From: Erysipelotrichaceae bacterium
GTDB lineage: Bacteria; Bacillota_I; Bacilli_A; Erysipelotrichales; Erysipelotrichaceae
Length of the DNA: 7,761 nucleotides
Reading direction: 5' to 3'
Assembly (NCBI GenBank): GCA_021442745.1
Contig: JABUSI010000270.1
Span: 1-7,761, forward strand
Below are positions 1 to 6,283 of the stretch, in pieces. Made by a program: the position numbers and the translations under genes. Every line of letters begins with the position of its first letter. Within the stretch, counting starts at the first letter, position 1. Below the pieces are notes generated by a model. It had not been told where the DNA came from and searched no databases. It worked only from the letters and a program-made list of their open reading frames with translations.

Positions 1-789
1 AAATACGTAAAGCGGTTTATGTGCGATGATCTGTTACCGGTAAAGGTACTGGAAATCCGCACCCCGACGGAAATCGAAATGATGCCGGAAGTATGTGAAG
101 TGGCCTTCGGTGTCATTGAAAAAGCCTTTTCGTATGAAGTCATTACCCCGGGCGTCACAACGACCGAAGACATCGAAAACTTCATGAAACAGGAAGTGAA
201 AAACCTGGGACTGGATTACTGGTTCAGTCCGACCATCGATTTCCAGCGTTTGGGCGATGATTTCATTCATTACGAAGGTGTTGTCGAAAAAGGTGATTTA
301 CTGCACTGTGATTTCGGTATCAAATATATGAATATGTGTACCGATACCCAGAGACTGGCGTATCTTCTGAAAGATGACGAAACGGAATTGCCACAGCGGA
401 TCCGTATCGGTTTTGCGCATACCAACGATTTCCAGGACATCGTCTGTTCGAAAATGACAGCCGGCAAGACCGGTAATGACGTTTTTACCGAAAGCATCGA
501 AGCAGCCAAAGGAAAACCGTATCATGCGGTATTGTATTCCCACCCGACCAACATCTACGGTCACGGTCCGGGACCGATCATCGGCTTATGGAACAACCAG
601 AACCCGATTCCGGTACGCGGTGACATCGTTGTCGACAACAATACCGTATACGCCCTGGAACTGCAGACAAAAACAACACACACGGATGGCATCACCTATA
701 CCTACCATGCCGAAGAAACCGTACTGGTAACCGAACAGGGTGTCACGTATCTGTATCCGAACCGTGACAAGGTATATCTTGTAAAATAA
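1..789 (+). CDS. M24 family metallopeptidase (Xaa-Pro aminopeptidase-like), 5' truncated
   Basis: Probable cytoplasmic dinuclear-metal aminopeptidase of the pita-bread fold, the family that removes N-terminal residues next to proline. The frame is open from base 1, so the true start lies upstream. The first in-window Met (base 19) sits in the middle of the reading frame and is used here only for numbering. The five expected metal ligands are visible in order: D98 (HCDFG), D109 (CTDTQR), H182 (YGHGPGP), E214 (ALELQ) and E232 or E233 (AEETVLVT). H175 upstream of the metal His matches the second conserved His of the family. The C-terminal catalytic domain therefore looks intact, and any N-terminal creatinase-like domain is outside the window. 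The gene ends just before a strong terminator and is not obviously co-transcribed with the next gene. Family assignment is secure; substrate preference is not. Confidence 0.9.
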   Translation, partial: KYVKRFMCDDLLPVKVLEIRTPTEIEMMPEVCEVAFGVIEKAFSYEVITPGVTTTEDIENFMKQEVKNLGLDYWFSPTIDFQRLGDDFIHYEGVVEKGDLLHCDFGIKYMNMCTDTQRLAYLLKDDETELPQRIRIGFAHTNDFQDIVCSKMTAGKTGNDVFTESIEAAKGKPYHAVLYSHPTNIYGHGPGPIIGLWNNQNPIPVRGDIVVDNNTVYALELQTKTTHTDGITYTYHAEETVLVTEQGVTYLYPNRDKVYLVK

Positions 790-792
790 CAC

Positions 793-821
793 AAGGGGAC
801 TTTCTAAAGTCCCTTTTTTTT
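793..821 (+). terminator. Intrinsic terminator after the M24 peptidase
   Basis: A 7-bp perfect stem GGGACTT/AAGTCCC (796-802 with 807-813) around a TCTA loop is followed by eight T residues (814-821). The A residues on the 5' side can extend the stem into the T tract. This is a textbook rho-independent terminator four bases after the peptidase stop codon. Confidence 0.93.
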
Positions 822-823
822 AC

Positions 824-829
824 TATACT
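824..829 (+). promoter_or_regulatory. Candidate -10 element for the PLC-like gene
   Basis: TATACT lies about 25 bases before the start codon at 855, directly after the terminator T tract, so this is the only room for a promoter. The -35 position (about 801-806, TTTCTA) falls in the terminator stem and matches the consensus poorly, so the call is tentative. Confidence 0.3.
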
Positions 830-854
830 TACGGTAGTCAGTGAGGAAATCAGT

Positions 855-1814
855 ATGCCGGATTTAATTGCACATCATTTGTTCGGACACGAGGTATTGA
901 ACCTTATGCCCGCTTCCGTCCGCAGCGACGCCGTACACAACGTAGCGGACTTCGATCTGGGTTGTAACGGGCCCGATCCGTTCTTTTATTACCATACGTT
1001 GCCGTGGCAATCGGGAAAACATACCTCTGAAGTTTACAGCTACGGAAGCCTGATGCACAACAGAAACATCAGCTATCTGATGGAACGGGCTTTGGAATAC
1101 GTAAAGAAATACCCGGTATCCCGCAGTTATCTGTACGGATTCTTCTGTCATTATTTCCTGGACCGCAACACCCATCCGTTTGTGTACTACCGGGCCGGAT
1201 TTCACGATGACCACAATAAAAAACACTACCACAAGCGTTATGAGGTCGGTCTGGACCAGTATCTTCTGCCCATCAAGCAGAATACCGATTTCAAGCACTT
1301 CCATCCGACGCACATTCTGCGTATCGGGTATATGAATTTACCGGTATCCACCGCCGTCATCCGGAATCTTCTCAAAGAAGTATACAACGTCAGAATGCCG
1401 GAAGACTTCTGGCGGCAAAGCATCGAAGATTTCCGCAATACGATTCTTCTTTTGTATGCGAAGACGCCGATGAAGCGGAAAATCGTACAAGGAGTGGAAA
1501 CGGTACTGGGATTGTCTCCGTTGGCTTCTTCCGCCATGTATCCGTGTCCGCCGGAAGACTATGATTTTTTAAACGAAGCGCATGCGCCATGGAAAAAGCC
1601 ATGCAAGCCGGAAACAACCCGTACCGAATCGTTTCTCGAACTTTATGAAAACGGCATAAACGAAGCCCGCCGGTTCTTTGAAACCCTGGAACAATGGCTG
1701 AACGGAAACGCCACCATCCGGCAGCTTCTGGATATGATCGGAAACCGCAGTTTTGATACCGACGAAGTCGATCTGCCGATGCTAAAATGCGACAGCATTT
1801 TCGATCACAATTAA
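855..1814 (+). CDS. Zinc-dependent phospholipase C-like protein (Zn_dep_PLPC family)
   Basis: 319-residue protein matching the bacterial zinc-dependent phospholipase C fold. Residues corresponding to the trinuclear zinc site of Bacillus cereus PLC can be picked out: H7/H8 near the N-terminus, D41 in the CNGPDPF segment, H68 (SLMHN), the HxxxD pair H99/D103, H107, and the HxxxE pair H126/E130. Unlike secreted PLC there is no signal peptide or propeptide; the protein begins MPDLIAHH, so it is probably cytoplasmic. The start is supported by GAGGAA at 843-848, six bases before ATG. Terminators on both sides indicate a single-gene transcript. The roughly 175 residues after the metal site are less recognisable. 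Uncharacterised Bacillota homologues of this type are common; whether the substrate is a phospholipid or another phosphodiester is unknown. Confidence 0.85.
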   Translation: MPDLIAHHLFGHEVLNLMPASVRSDAVHNVADFDLGCNGPDPFFYYHTLPWQSGKHTSEVYSYGSLMHNRNISYLMERALEYVKKYPVSRSYLYGFFCHYFLDRNTHPFVYYRAGFHDDHNKKHYHKRYEVGLDQYLLPIKQNTDFKHFHPTHILRIGYMNLPVSTAVIRNLLKEVYNVRMPEDFWRQSIEDFRNTILLLYAKTPMKRKIVQGVETVLGLSPLASSAMYPCPPEDYDFLNEAHAPWKKPCKPETTRTESFLELYENGINEARRFFETLEQWLNGNATIRQLLDMIGNRSFDTDEVDLPMLKCDSIFDHN

Positions 1815-1826
1815 GAAAAGAATAAG

Positions 1827-1855
1827 CAGTTCGTACACGTTTACGGACTGTTTTT
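1827..1855 (+). terminator. Intrinsic terminator after the PLC-like gene
   Basis: A 9-bp stem with one G-U pair (CAGTTCGTA 1827-1835 with TACGGACTG 1842-1850) closes a 6-base loop and is followed by TTTTT (1851-1855) and a further T-rich stretch. It begins 12 bases after the stop codon at 1812-1814 and separates this gene from the operon that follows. Confidence 0.88.
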
Positions 1856-1871
1856 GTGTTAATATCTTGTT

Positions 1872-1885
1872 TATACTGATATGGT
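1872..1885 (+). promoter_or_regulatory. Candidate promoter for the 1920-5574 operon
   Basis: Two overlapping -10 candidates lie between the terminator and the first gene of the operon: TATACT (1872-1877) and TATGGT (1880-1885). The latter is preceded by TGA and so has an extended -10 form. No good TTGACA-like -35 is seen at the right spacing for either. Position makes a promoter here likely, but the exact element is uncertain. I see no clear repeat upstream that would mark a response-regulator site. Confidence 0.35.
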
Positions 1886-1919
1886 ACTCTTGAACAAACT
1901 CTGAAAGGAGATTTGGATT

Positions 1920-2312
1920 ATGAAGAAAAAACTGCAGGCCTTTATGATGGGGCGTTACGGAAACGACCAACTGAACCAATTTTTATCCTATTTCGCACTG
2001 GCACTGGTCATTGCGAATGTCTTTTTGCGTAATTTCTACGTAAACATTGCGTTCTGGGCAATCTGGGGATACATGATTTTCCGGATGATGTCCAGAAACA
2101 TCTACAAGCGGTATAACGAAAACGTCTGGTTTATGAACAAAACCCAGCCGCTACGCAAACGTTTCAACCTGTTTGTGAAGAAACTCAAAGACAAAAACAA
2201 CAGATATTTCCGCTGCCCGAACTGCAAACAGACGGTACGGGTTCCGAAAGGAAGAGGAAAGATTACCATTCACTGTCCGAAATGCGGTACGTCTTTTGAC
2301 AAGAAGAGTTAA
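1920..2312 (+). CDS. Small membrane protein with C-terminal zinc ribbon, function unknown
   Basis: 130-residue protein with a basic N-terminus, then two closely spaced hydrophobic helices (about residues 20-37 and 40-58) forming a membrane hairpin. A basic linker (residues 60-95) follows, ending in a zinc ribbon with two CPxC knuckles: C99/C102 (CPNC) and C119/C122 (CPKC), 16 residues between the pairs. By the positive-inside rule both termini, and hence the zinc ribbon, should face the cytoplasm. The start is fixed by AAAGGAG at 1904-1910, nine bases before ATG. It is the first gene of the tightly packed operon, two bases before the DUF5685 gene. I do not recognise a named family. A metal-dependent cytoplasmic docking domain on a membrane anchor is the simplest reading, which is inference. 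Confidence 0.82.
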   Translation: MKKKLQAFMMGRYGNDQLNQFLSYFALALVIANVFLRNFYVNIAFWAIWGYMIFRMMSRNIYKRYNENVWFMNKTQPLRKRFNLFVKKLKDKNNRYFRCPNCKQTVRVPKGRGKITIHCPKCGTSFDKKS

Positions 2313-2314
2313 TT

Positions 2315-3148
2315 ATGTTCGGATACGTCGTCATCAACAAGCAGGAACTGAAATTCCGCGAATACGATGAATATCGCAGTTTTTACTGCGGATTGTGTTC
2401 CGTGCTGTCCGAAACAGACGGCATCAAAGGACAGGTTGCGTTAAACTATGACATGACCTTCTTACACATCCTGTTAACCGGATTGTACGAACCGGAAAAC
2501 ACGATTACCGAAAAACACTGTATCCTGCATCCGTTTGCGAAACAGACAAAACTGACAAACGACTATACGCAATACTGTGCGGATATGACCATCGTGTTAT
2601 CGTACTTCAAATGCGCGGACGACTGGAACGACGAGCAGAAAATCACCCGATGGGCCTATAAGAGCCTGATGGAGAAACGATTGGAAGAGATTAAGAAGAA
2701 ATATCCCGCCAAAATTTCCGCTATCCGCAAGGCTCTGGATACGTGTACAAAGTTAGAAGCCGAGAACGAAACCAACATCGACTATCTTGCCAACTGTACC
2801 GGTGAACTGATGGCAGAAGTGTTCGCGTATAAAAATGACGAATGGGAAAAAACCTTACGGCATATGGGGTTTTACCTCGGCAAGTTCATTTATCTGATTG
2901 ATGCGTACGAAGATCTGTTTGAAGATGAAAAGAAAGAACGCTTTAACGTTCTGTTACCGAGATACCGCATGAAGAAAGAAACCTTTGACGATATGGTACA
3001 ATCGTTACTGGAACAGATGCTGGCGGAATGCTGCGACGCGTTTGAACGATTACCGGTTTTACAGTATCAGCAGCTGATACGGAACATTCTGTACTCCGGT
3101 GTATGGACTCGTTACGAAATGATTCGAAAGAAAAGAAATGAGGGATAA
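2315..3148 (+). CDS. DUF5685 family protein
   Basis: 277-residue, mostly helical, apparently soluble protein. The opening MFGYVxIN, the YRSFYCGLC segment (C25/C28) and the LNYDMTFLHILLTGLY segment identify DUF5685, a family of unknown function common in Bacillota. Two aspartate-rich motifs stand out: DDWND (residues 102-106), a DDxxD pattern, and the stretch from LG (188-189) through DLFED (200-204) to LLP (213-215). The latter resembles the second motif of squalene/phytoene synthases (LGxxxQxxNxxRDxxED, then RxYLP). That hints at an isoprenoid-synthase-like helical fold, but the Q and N of that pattern are replaced here (Y193, D196), so activity is uncertain. The start follows the previous stop by two bases with a weak AAGAAGAG site, suggesting translational coupling. 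The J-protein gene begins three bases downstream. Family call is confident; function is unknown. Confidence 0.88.
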   Translation: MFGYVVINKQELKFREYDEYRSFYCGLCSVLSETDGIKGQVALNYDMTFLHILLTGLYEPENTITEKHCILHPFAKQTKLTNDYTQYCADMTIVLSYFKCADDWNDEQKITRWAYKSLMEKRLEEIKKKYPAKISAIRKALDTCTKLEAENETNIDYLANCTGELMAEVFAYKNDEWEKTLRHMGFYLGKFIYLIDAYEDLFEDEKKERFNVLLPRYRMKKETFDDMVQSLLEQMLAECCDAFERLPVLQYQQLIRNILYSGVWTRYEMIRKKRNEG

Positions 3149-3151
3149 TTC

Positions 3152-3856
3152 ATGGATCCTTATAAAGTATTAGGTGTTTCTCCGGATGCAAGCGAAGAAG
3201 AAATCAAAAAGGCATACCGGACCTTAAGTAAGAAATACCATCCGGATTTGAACATCAACAATCCCGACAAAGACCTGTATACCGAAAAGTTCAAGCAGGT
3301 ACAGAATGCATACGAAACCATCATGGATATGAAAAAACATGGAGGAAGTTATCAGTATCAGCAGCAATACCAGCAGAACCCGTACGGAAACCAGCAGTAT
3401 CAATACCGTACCTATGCCGATTTTTCGGATTTTTTCCGTGATTTCGCAAACGGTTCGTTCACCGGCCAGCAATACCGGTCGGATGGCAACATGTATTACA
3501 GTGCCGTCCGGAATTACATTCAGCAGGGCCAATACCAGGAAGCCTGGAATATTCTGACCCAGATCAGTGACCGGCAATCACAATGGTTTTACTATGCGGC
3601 AATCTGCCATCTGGGTATGGGCAACAATGCCACCGCTCAGGAATATGCCAATACGGCGTATTCGATGGAACCGAACAATCCGGCATACCGGCAGCTGGTA
3701 CAGCAGATCCAAAGCGGCCGGACACGTTATCGTACGTACAGTGCCAATTACCAGAACCCTATGTCATCGTATGCCAGCTGTTGTTACCGGGTGATGCTCA
3801 TTAACTGTATCCTGAACTGCTGCTGCAGCGGCGGCAGATTCTTCTGTTGTCTGTAG
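3152..3856 (+). CDS. J-domain (DnaJ-like) protein with TPR-like region and cysteine-rich tail
   Basis: 234-residue co-chaperone-like protein. Residues 1-62 form a J domain with the diagnostic HPD (30-32) in KKYHPDLN, which would stimulate the ATPase of DnaK/Hsp70. There is no DnaJ zinc-finger or client-binding C-terminal domain, so this is a class C J protein and not DnaJ itself. A Q/Y-rich linker (about 67-88) leads to a TPR-like helical region (about 113-186), then an abrupt tail with eight cysteines in the last 25 residues (C210, 211, 219, 223-225, 232, 233) mixed with hydrophobic residues. The tail could bind metal, be acylated or associate with membrane, possibly near the membrane zinc-ribbon protein of the same operon. 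GAGGGA at 3140-3145 supports the start. J-domain identity is certain; the specific client is unknown. Confidence 0.93.
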   Translation: MDPYKVLGVSPDASEEEIKKAYRTLSKKYHPDLNINNPDKDLYTEKFKQVQNAYETIMDMKKHGGSYQYQQQYQQNPYGNQQYQYRTYADFSDFFRDFANGSFTGQQYRSDGNMYYSAVRNYIQQGQYQEAWNILTQISDRQSQWFYYAAICHLGMGNNATAQEYANTAYSMEPNNPAYRQLVQQIQSGRTRYRTYSANYQNPMSSYASCCYRVMLINCILNCCCSGGRFFCCL

Positions 3857-3860
3857 GAGG
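3855..3860 (+). promoter_or_regulatory. Ribosome binding site of the response regulator, overlapping upstream stop
   Basis: AGGAGG overlaps the TAG stop (3854-3856) of the J-protein gene and lies six bases before the regulator ATG at 3867. The strong site fixes the start and indicates that the regulator is translated from the same mRNA. Confidence 0.85.
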
Positions 3861-3866
3861 CCCGGT

Positions 3867-4541
3867 ATGTTTCAGATATTAGTTGCGGAAGACAATACCA
3901 ATACCAGAAAACTGCTGGTCTCTCTTTTAAAACGAAACGGATACGAAACCATCGAAGCGGTTGACGGCATCGATGCCCTGGAGAAACTGGACAACCACCA
4001 CGCGGATTTGATTGTGTTAGACGTCATGATGCCGCGGATGGACGGCTATACCTTTACGGAAGAGTTGCGTGCCAGCGGAAGTACCGTACCGATTCTGATG
4101 CTGACGGCAAGACAGCTGGTTGACGACCGGAGAAAAGGCTTTTTATCCGGTACGGACGATTATTTAACCAAACCGTTTGACAACGAAGAACTGCTGTTAC
4201 GCATCAAAGCACTGTTGCGCAGAGCCCATGCCGCCAACGAAAAAAGAATCACCGTCGGTAATCTGGTACTGGACTATGACAGCTGCAGTTTAACCTACAA
4301 GGGACAAAGCGAATCCTTACCGCAGAAAGAGTTCTATTTACTATACAAACTGGCATCAACTCCCCAGACCATCTTTACCCGCTTGCAGCTGATGGATGAA
4401 ATCTGGGGCATGGATTCCGAATCCACCGATTCCACCATCAACGTACACATCAACCGTTTGCGCAAGCGGTTGGAAAACATCCCGGAAATCGAACTGATTA
4501 CCGTCAGAGGACTGGGTTACAAGGCGGTACTGCATGAATAA
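3867..4541 (+). CDS. OmpR/PhoB-family response regulator
   Basis: 224-residue cytoplasmic transcription regulator. The receiver domain (1-118) has the acidic pair E8/D9, the phosphoacceptor D52 (VLDVMMP), T80 (LMLTAR) and K102 (DYLTKPF), all the residues needed for phosphorylation. The C-terminal winged helix (about 125-222) has the usual family features: the PQKEFYLLYKLA segment and, near the end, INVHINRLRKRLE followed by VRGLGYK, the recognition helix and wing. It overlaps the kinase gene by eight bases, making a cognate pair nearly certain. Its targets are unknown; because it lies in the operon at 1920-5574, autoregulation and control of the three upstream genes is a reasonable inference. 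Confidence 0.96.
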   Translation: MFQILVAEDNTNTRKLLVSLLKRNGYETIEAVDGIDALEKLDNHHADLIVLDVMMPRMDGYTFTEELRASGSTVPILMLTARQLVDDRRKGFLSGTDDYLTKPFDNEELLLRIKALLRRAHAANEKRITVGNLVLDYDSCSLTYKGQSESLPQKEFYLLYKLASTPQTIFTRLQLMDEIWGMDSESTDSTINVHINRLRKRLENIPEIELITVRGLGYKAVLHE

Positions 4542-5574
4542 GAAACAACGCCCCTTAAACAACATGGCTGTCCTTTTTGCGCTGATGATATTTGTGTTTC
4601 TGACCCTGGCGATGATTTCCACCGGTGCCATTCTGTTCAGTCTGATTTCCTGGGAAATCGTAAAACCGGAATCGGTCCGGTTATGGATGATTCTTCTGAT
4701 TTTTGCGATTCTGTCCGTTCTTGCCGGTACCATCATTGCGGCTTGTTTCTCCGACCTTCCTTTAAAACCGTTACGGGTTCTGAACGAAAGTCTGTACCAG
4801 TTAGCCAAGGGAAACTTTGACGTCCGTCTGAATTTCCGGTTTCCGAAGGAAATGAGGGAATTGTCAGACTCGTTCAACCGGACGGCTGCGGAACTGGGCA
4901 ACACGGAAATTCTCCGTTCCGATTTCGTCAACCACTTCTCCCATGAGTTCAAAACACCGATCATTTCCATCAAGGGATTTGCGGAATTATTGAAAGACAA
5001 CAGTCTGTCCGATGAAGAACGGCAGGAATATCTAAACATCATTCTGGAAGAATCGGCCCGGTTAACCGAATTATCCACCAACGTATTGGATCTGACAAAA
5101 CTGGAAAACCAGCAGATTGTCACTCACAAGCATACCTTTGACGTTACCGAACAGATCCGTCGTGTCATCGTTCTTCTGCAAAACAAATGGGAAAAGAAAA
5201 ACATCCGTTTCGATATCGAAATGGATGAAGTTTCCATCGTTGCCAACGAAGATATGATCCAGCAGGTATGGATTAATCTGTTTGACAACGCGATTAAGTT
5301 CAGTCCGGAGAATTCTGTCATTCACATCCTTCTCATTGATAATAAAAACACCATAACCCTGTCGGTACAGGACCATGGTGTCGGTATGAATGAGGAACAG
5401 CTCAGACACATTTATTCCAAGTTCTGGCAGGCCGATCAGTCGCACAACGGAACCGGCAACGGGTTAGGGTTATGCGTCGTCAAAAAGATTATCGAACTGC
5501 ACAACGGTTCCATCCTGGCCGAAAGCGTTCTGCACGAAGGATCCACCTTCACCGTCAGTTTACCGAAAGAATAA
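4534..5574 (+). CDS. Sensor histidine kinase with two membrane helices and minimal external loop
   Basis: 346-residue membrane kinase that should phosphorylate the preceding regulator. Two transmembrane helices (about 11-39 and 50-72) are separated by only about ten residues, so there is almost no extracellular sensor domain. A HAMP-like linker (about 73-122) follows, then HisKA with H137 in the HEFKTP motif. The HATPase domain has an N box (NLFDNAIKFS; N248, N252), a G1 box (DHGVGM; D280) and a G2 box (GTGNGLGL, 306-313). All catalytic motifs are intact. The gene starts inside the end of the regulator gene (ATGAATAA), with only an imperfect AAGGCGG site, so translational coupling is likely. 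Kinases with such short loops usually sense within the membrane or through a partner protein; the upstream operon genes are candidate partners, which is inference. Confidence 0.95.
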   Translation: MNKKQRPLNNMAVLFALMIFVFLTLAMISTGAILFSLISWEIVKPESVRLWMILLIFAILSVLAGTIIAACFSDLPLKPLRVLNESLYQLAKGNFDVRLNFRFPKEMRELSDSFNRTAAELGNTEILRSDFVNHFSHEFKTPIISIKGFAELLKDNSLSDEERQEYLNIILEESARLTELSTNVLDLTKLENQQIVTHKHTFDVTEQIRRVIVLLQNKWEKKNIRFDIEMDEVSIVANEDMIQQVWINLFDNAIKFSPENSVIHILLIDNKNTITLSVQDHGVGMNEEQLRHIYSKFWQADQSHNGTGNGLGLCVVKKIIELHNGSILAESVLHEGSTFTVSLPKE

Positions 5575-6270
5575 TTACCTGCACGCATCCGTAAATGCCT
5601 GAAACAACGCTTTGGCGTACGGTTCGTCCCGCATCTGTTCGGGATGCCACTTGACGCCGACCACAAACGTTTTATTTTCCAGTTCTATACTTTCTACTAA
5701 ACCATCTTCTGAAAAGGAAGATGGTTTTGCGTATCCGGTTACGTTTTCTGCCGGACAGATCATCGTATGGAAACTGTTGACCATAAGGGTTGTACCACCC
5801 GCAAACTCATGCAGTTTCGTCCCCTCGACAATTGTTACCGGATGCCGGTAGTTAATATCGTATACACTGTGCGCTTTCGTTTCATCCTCGATGATATTCG
5901 TTCCCAAGGCACGAAGAATGTTGTTGAAGCCCGCACAGATTCCCAATACCGGCTTATCCTGCGCAATCGCACGCTTCACAATCTCGATTTCGTATTGACA
6001 GGATACGTTTCCTCCCTGCACCACAAAACCGTCGCACAAGTCCATCTGCGCGTACAGATCCGTCAATTCTTCTTCACTCAGCACCGTCGGATCCCATACA
6101 TCGTTATCATTGAACGACAAGGTATCCTGTGTCGGCAGCAGCATAATCGCATTGGCACCGCTTCGATGCAGCATCAGACGGATTTCATCCACGATATCAA
6201 TGTGATGCCAGTAATCCTGTTCGGTCGGTTGTTGCACCTTCCCGATAATCCCAATCATAGGTTTTCTCAT
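5575..6270 (-). CDS. Class-I glutamine amidotransferase-like hydrolase (peptidase C26, gamma-glutamyl-GABA hydrolase-like)
   Basis: 231-residue cytoplasmic alpha/beta protein of the C26 group, which cleaves gamma-glutamyl amide bonds (PuuD and relatives). The catalytic triad is visible: nucleophile C112 in the GICAG elbow, and H209 with E211 in KWHPEQ. The segments HPVTI (143-147) and VNSFHTM (164-170) also match the family. The elbow is unusual: the common form is GICRGxQxxN, but here Arg is Ala113 and the Gln position is Asn116. GGAGG at 6276-6280 (read on the minus strand) lies five bases before ATG. The gene begins 13 bases after murI and its stop abuts the stop of the kinase gene on the other strand. 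The substrate is not evident; proximity to glutamate racemase suggests, weakly, a glutamate-containing compound. A perfect 11-bp inverted repeat lies within codons 182-192. Confidence 0.87.
   Translation of the reverse strand: MRKPMIGIIGKVQQPTEQDYWHHIDIVDEIRLMLHRSGANAIMLLPTQDTLSFNDNDVWDPTVLSEEELTDLYAQMDLCDGFVVQGGNVSCQYEIEIVKRAIAQDKPVLGICAGFNNILRALGTNIIEDETKAHSVYDINYRHPVTIVEGTKLHEFAGGTTLMVNSFHTMICPAENVTGYAKPSSFSEDGLVESIELENKTFVVGVKWHPEQMRDEPYAKALFQAFTDACR
5699..5728 (+). terminator. Candidate terminator of the rightward operon, inside the opposing gene
   Basis: A perfect 11-bp inverted repeat (5699-5709 with 5717-5727, core ACCATCTTC/GAAGATGGT) has a 7-base loop and ends in TTTT on the plus strand, about 125 bases past the kinase stop. 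No other terminator is seen for the five-gene operon. The stem is AT-rich and the T tract short, and it also encodes residues of the C26 hydrolase, so the role is uncertain. Confidence 0.5.
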
Positions 6271-6283
6271 ACAAACCTCCGTT

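Noticed and set aside
19..21. ATG at base 19 as the true start of the M24 peptidase
   Set aside because: The frame is open to base 1 and no ribosome binding site precedes this ATG, so the gene more likely continues upstream of the window.
864..1313. 149-residue minus-strand open frame opposite the PLC-like gene
   Set aside because: Shadow of a gene with an intact metal-binding pattern; no ribosome binding site or domain supports it.
1815..1919. Possible riboswitch or leader RNA before the zinc-ribbon gene
   Set aside because: After the terminator hairpin only about 65 bases remain, with no further strong pairing. This is too little for a known riboswitch class.
3064..3080. Inverted repeat GTATCAG-CAG-CTGATAC inside the DUF5685 gene
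   Set aside because: The 7-bp arms enclose only three bases, there is no T tract after it, and it is explained by the codons for a Gln/Tyr/Leu-rich helix. Operator function cannot be excluded but nothing supports it.
3350..3412. CAG/CAA/TAT-rich repetitive stretch
   Set aside because: It encodes the Q/Y-rich linker of the J protein; the units are irregular and not a tandem nucleotide repeat.
4356..5123. 255-residue minus-strand open frame opposite the regulator/kinase genes
   Set aside because: Both plus-strand genes have complete catalytic motifs over this span. The antisense product is low-complexity and Arg/Ser-rich with no domain.
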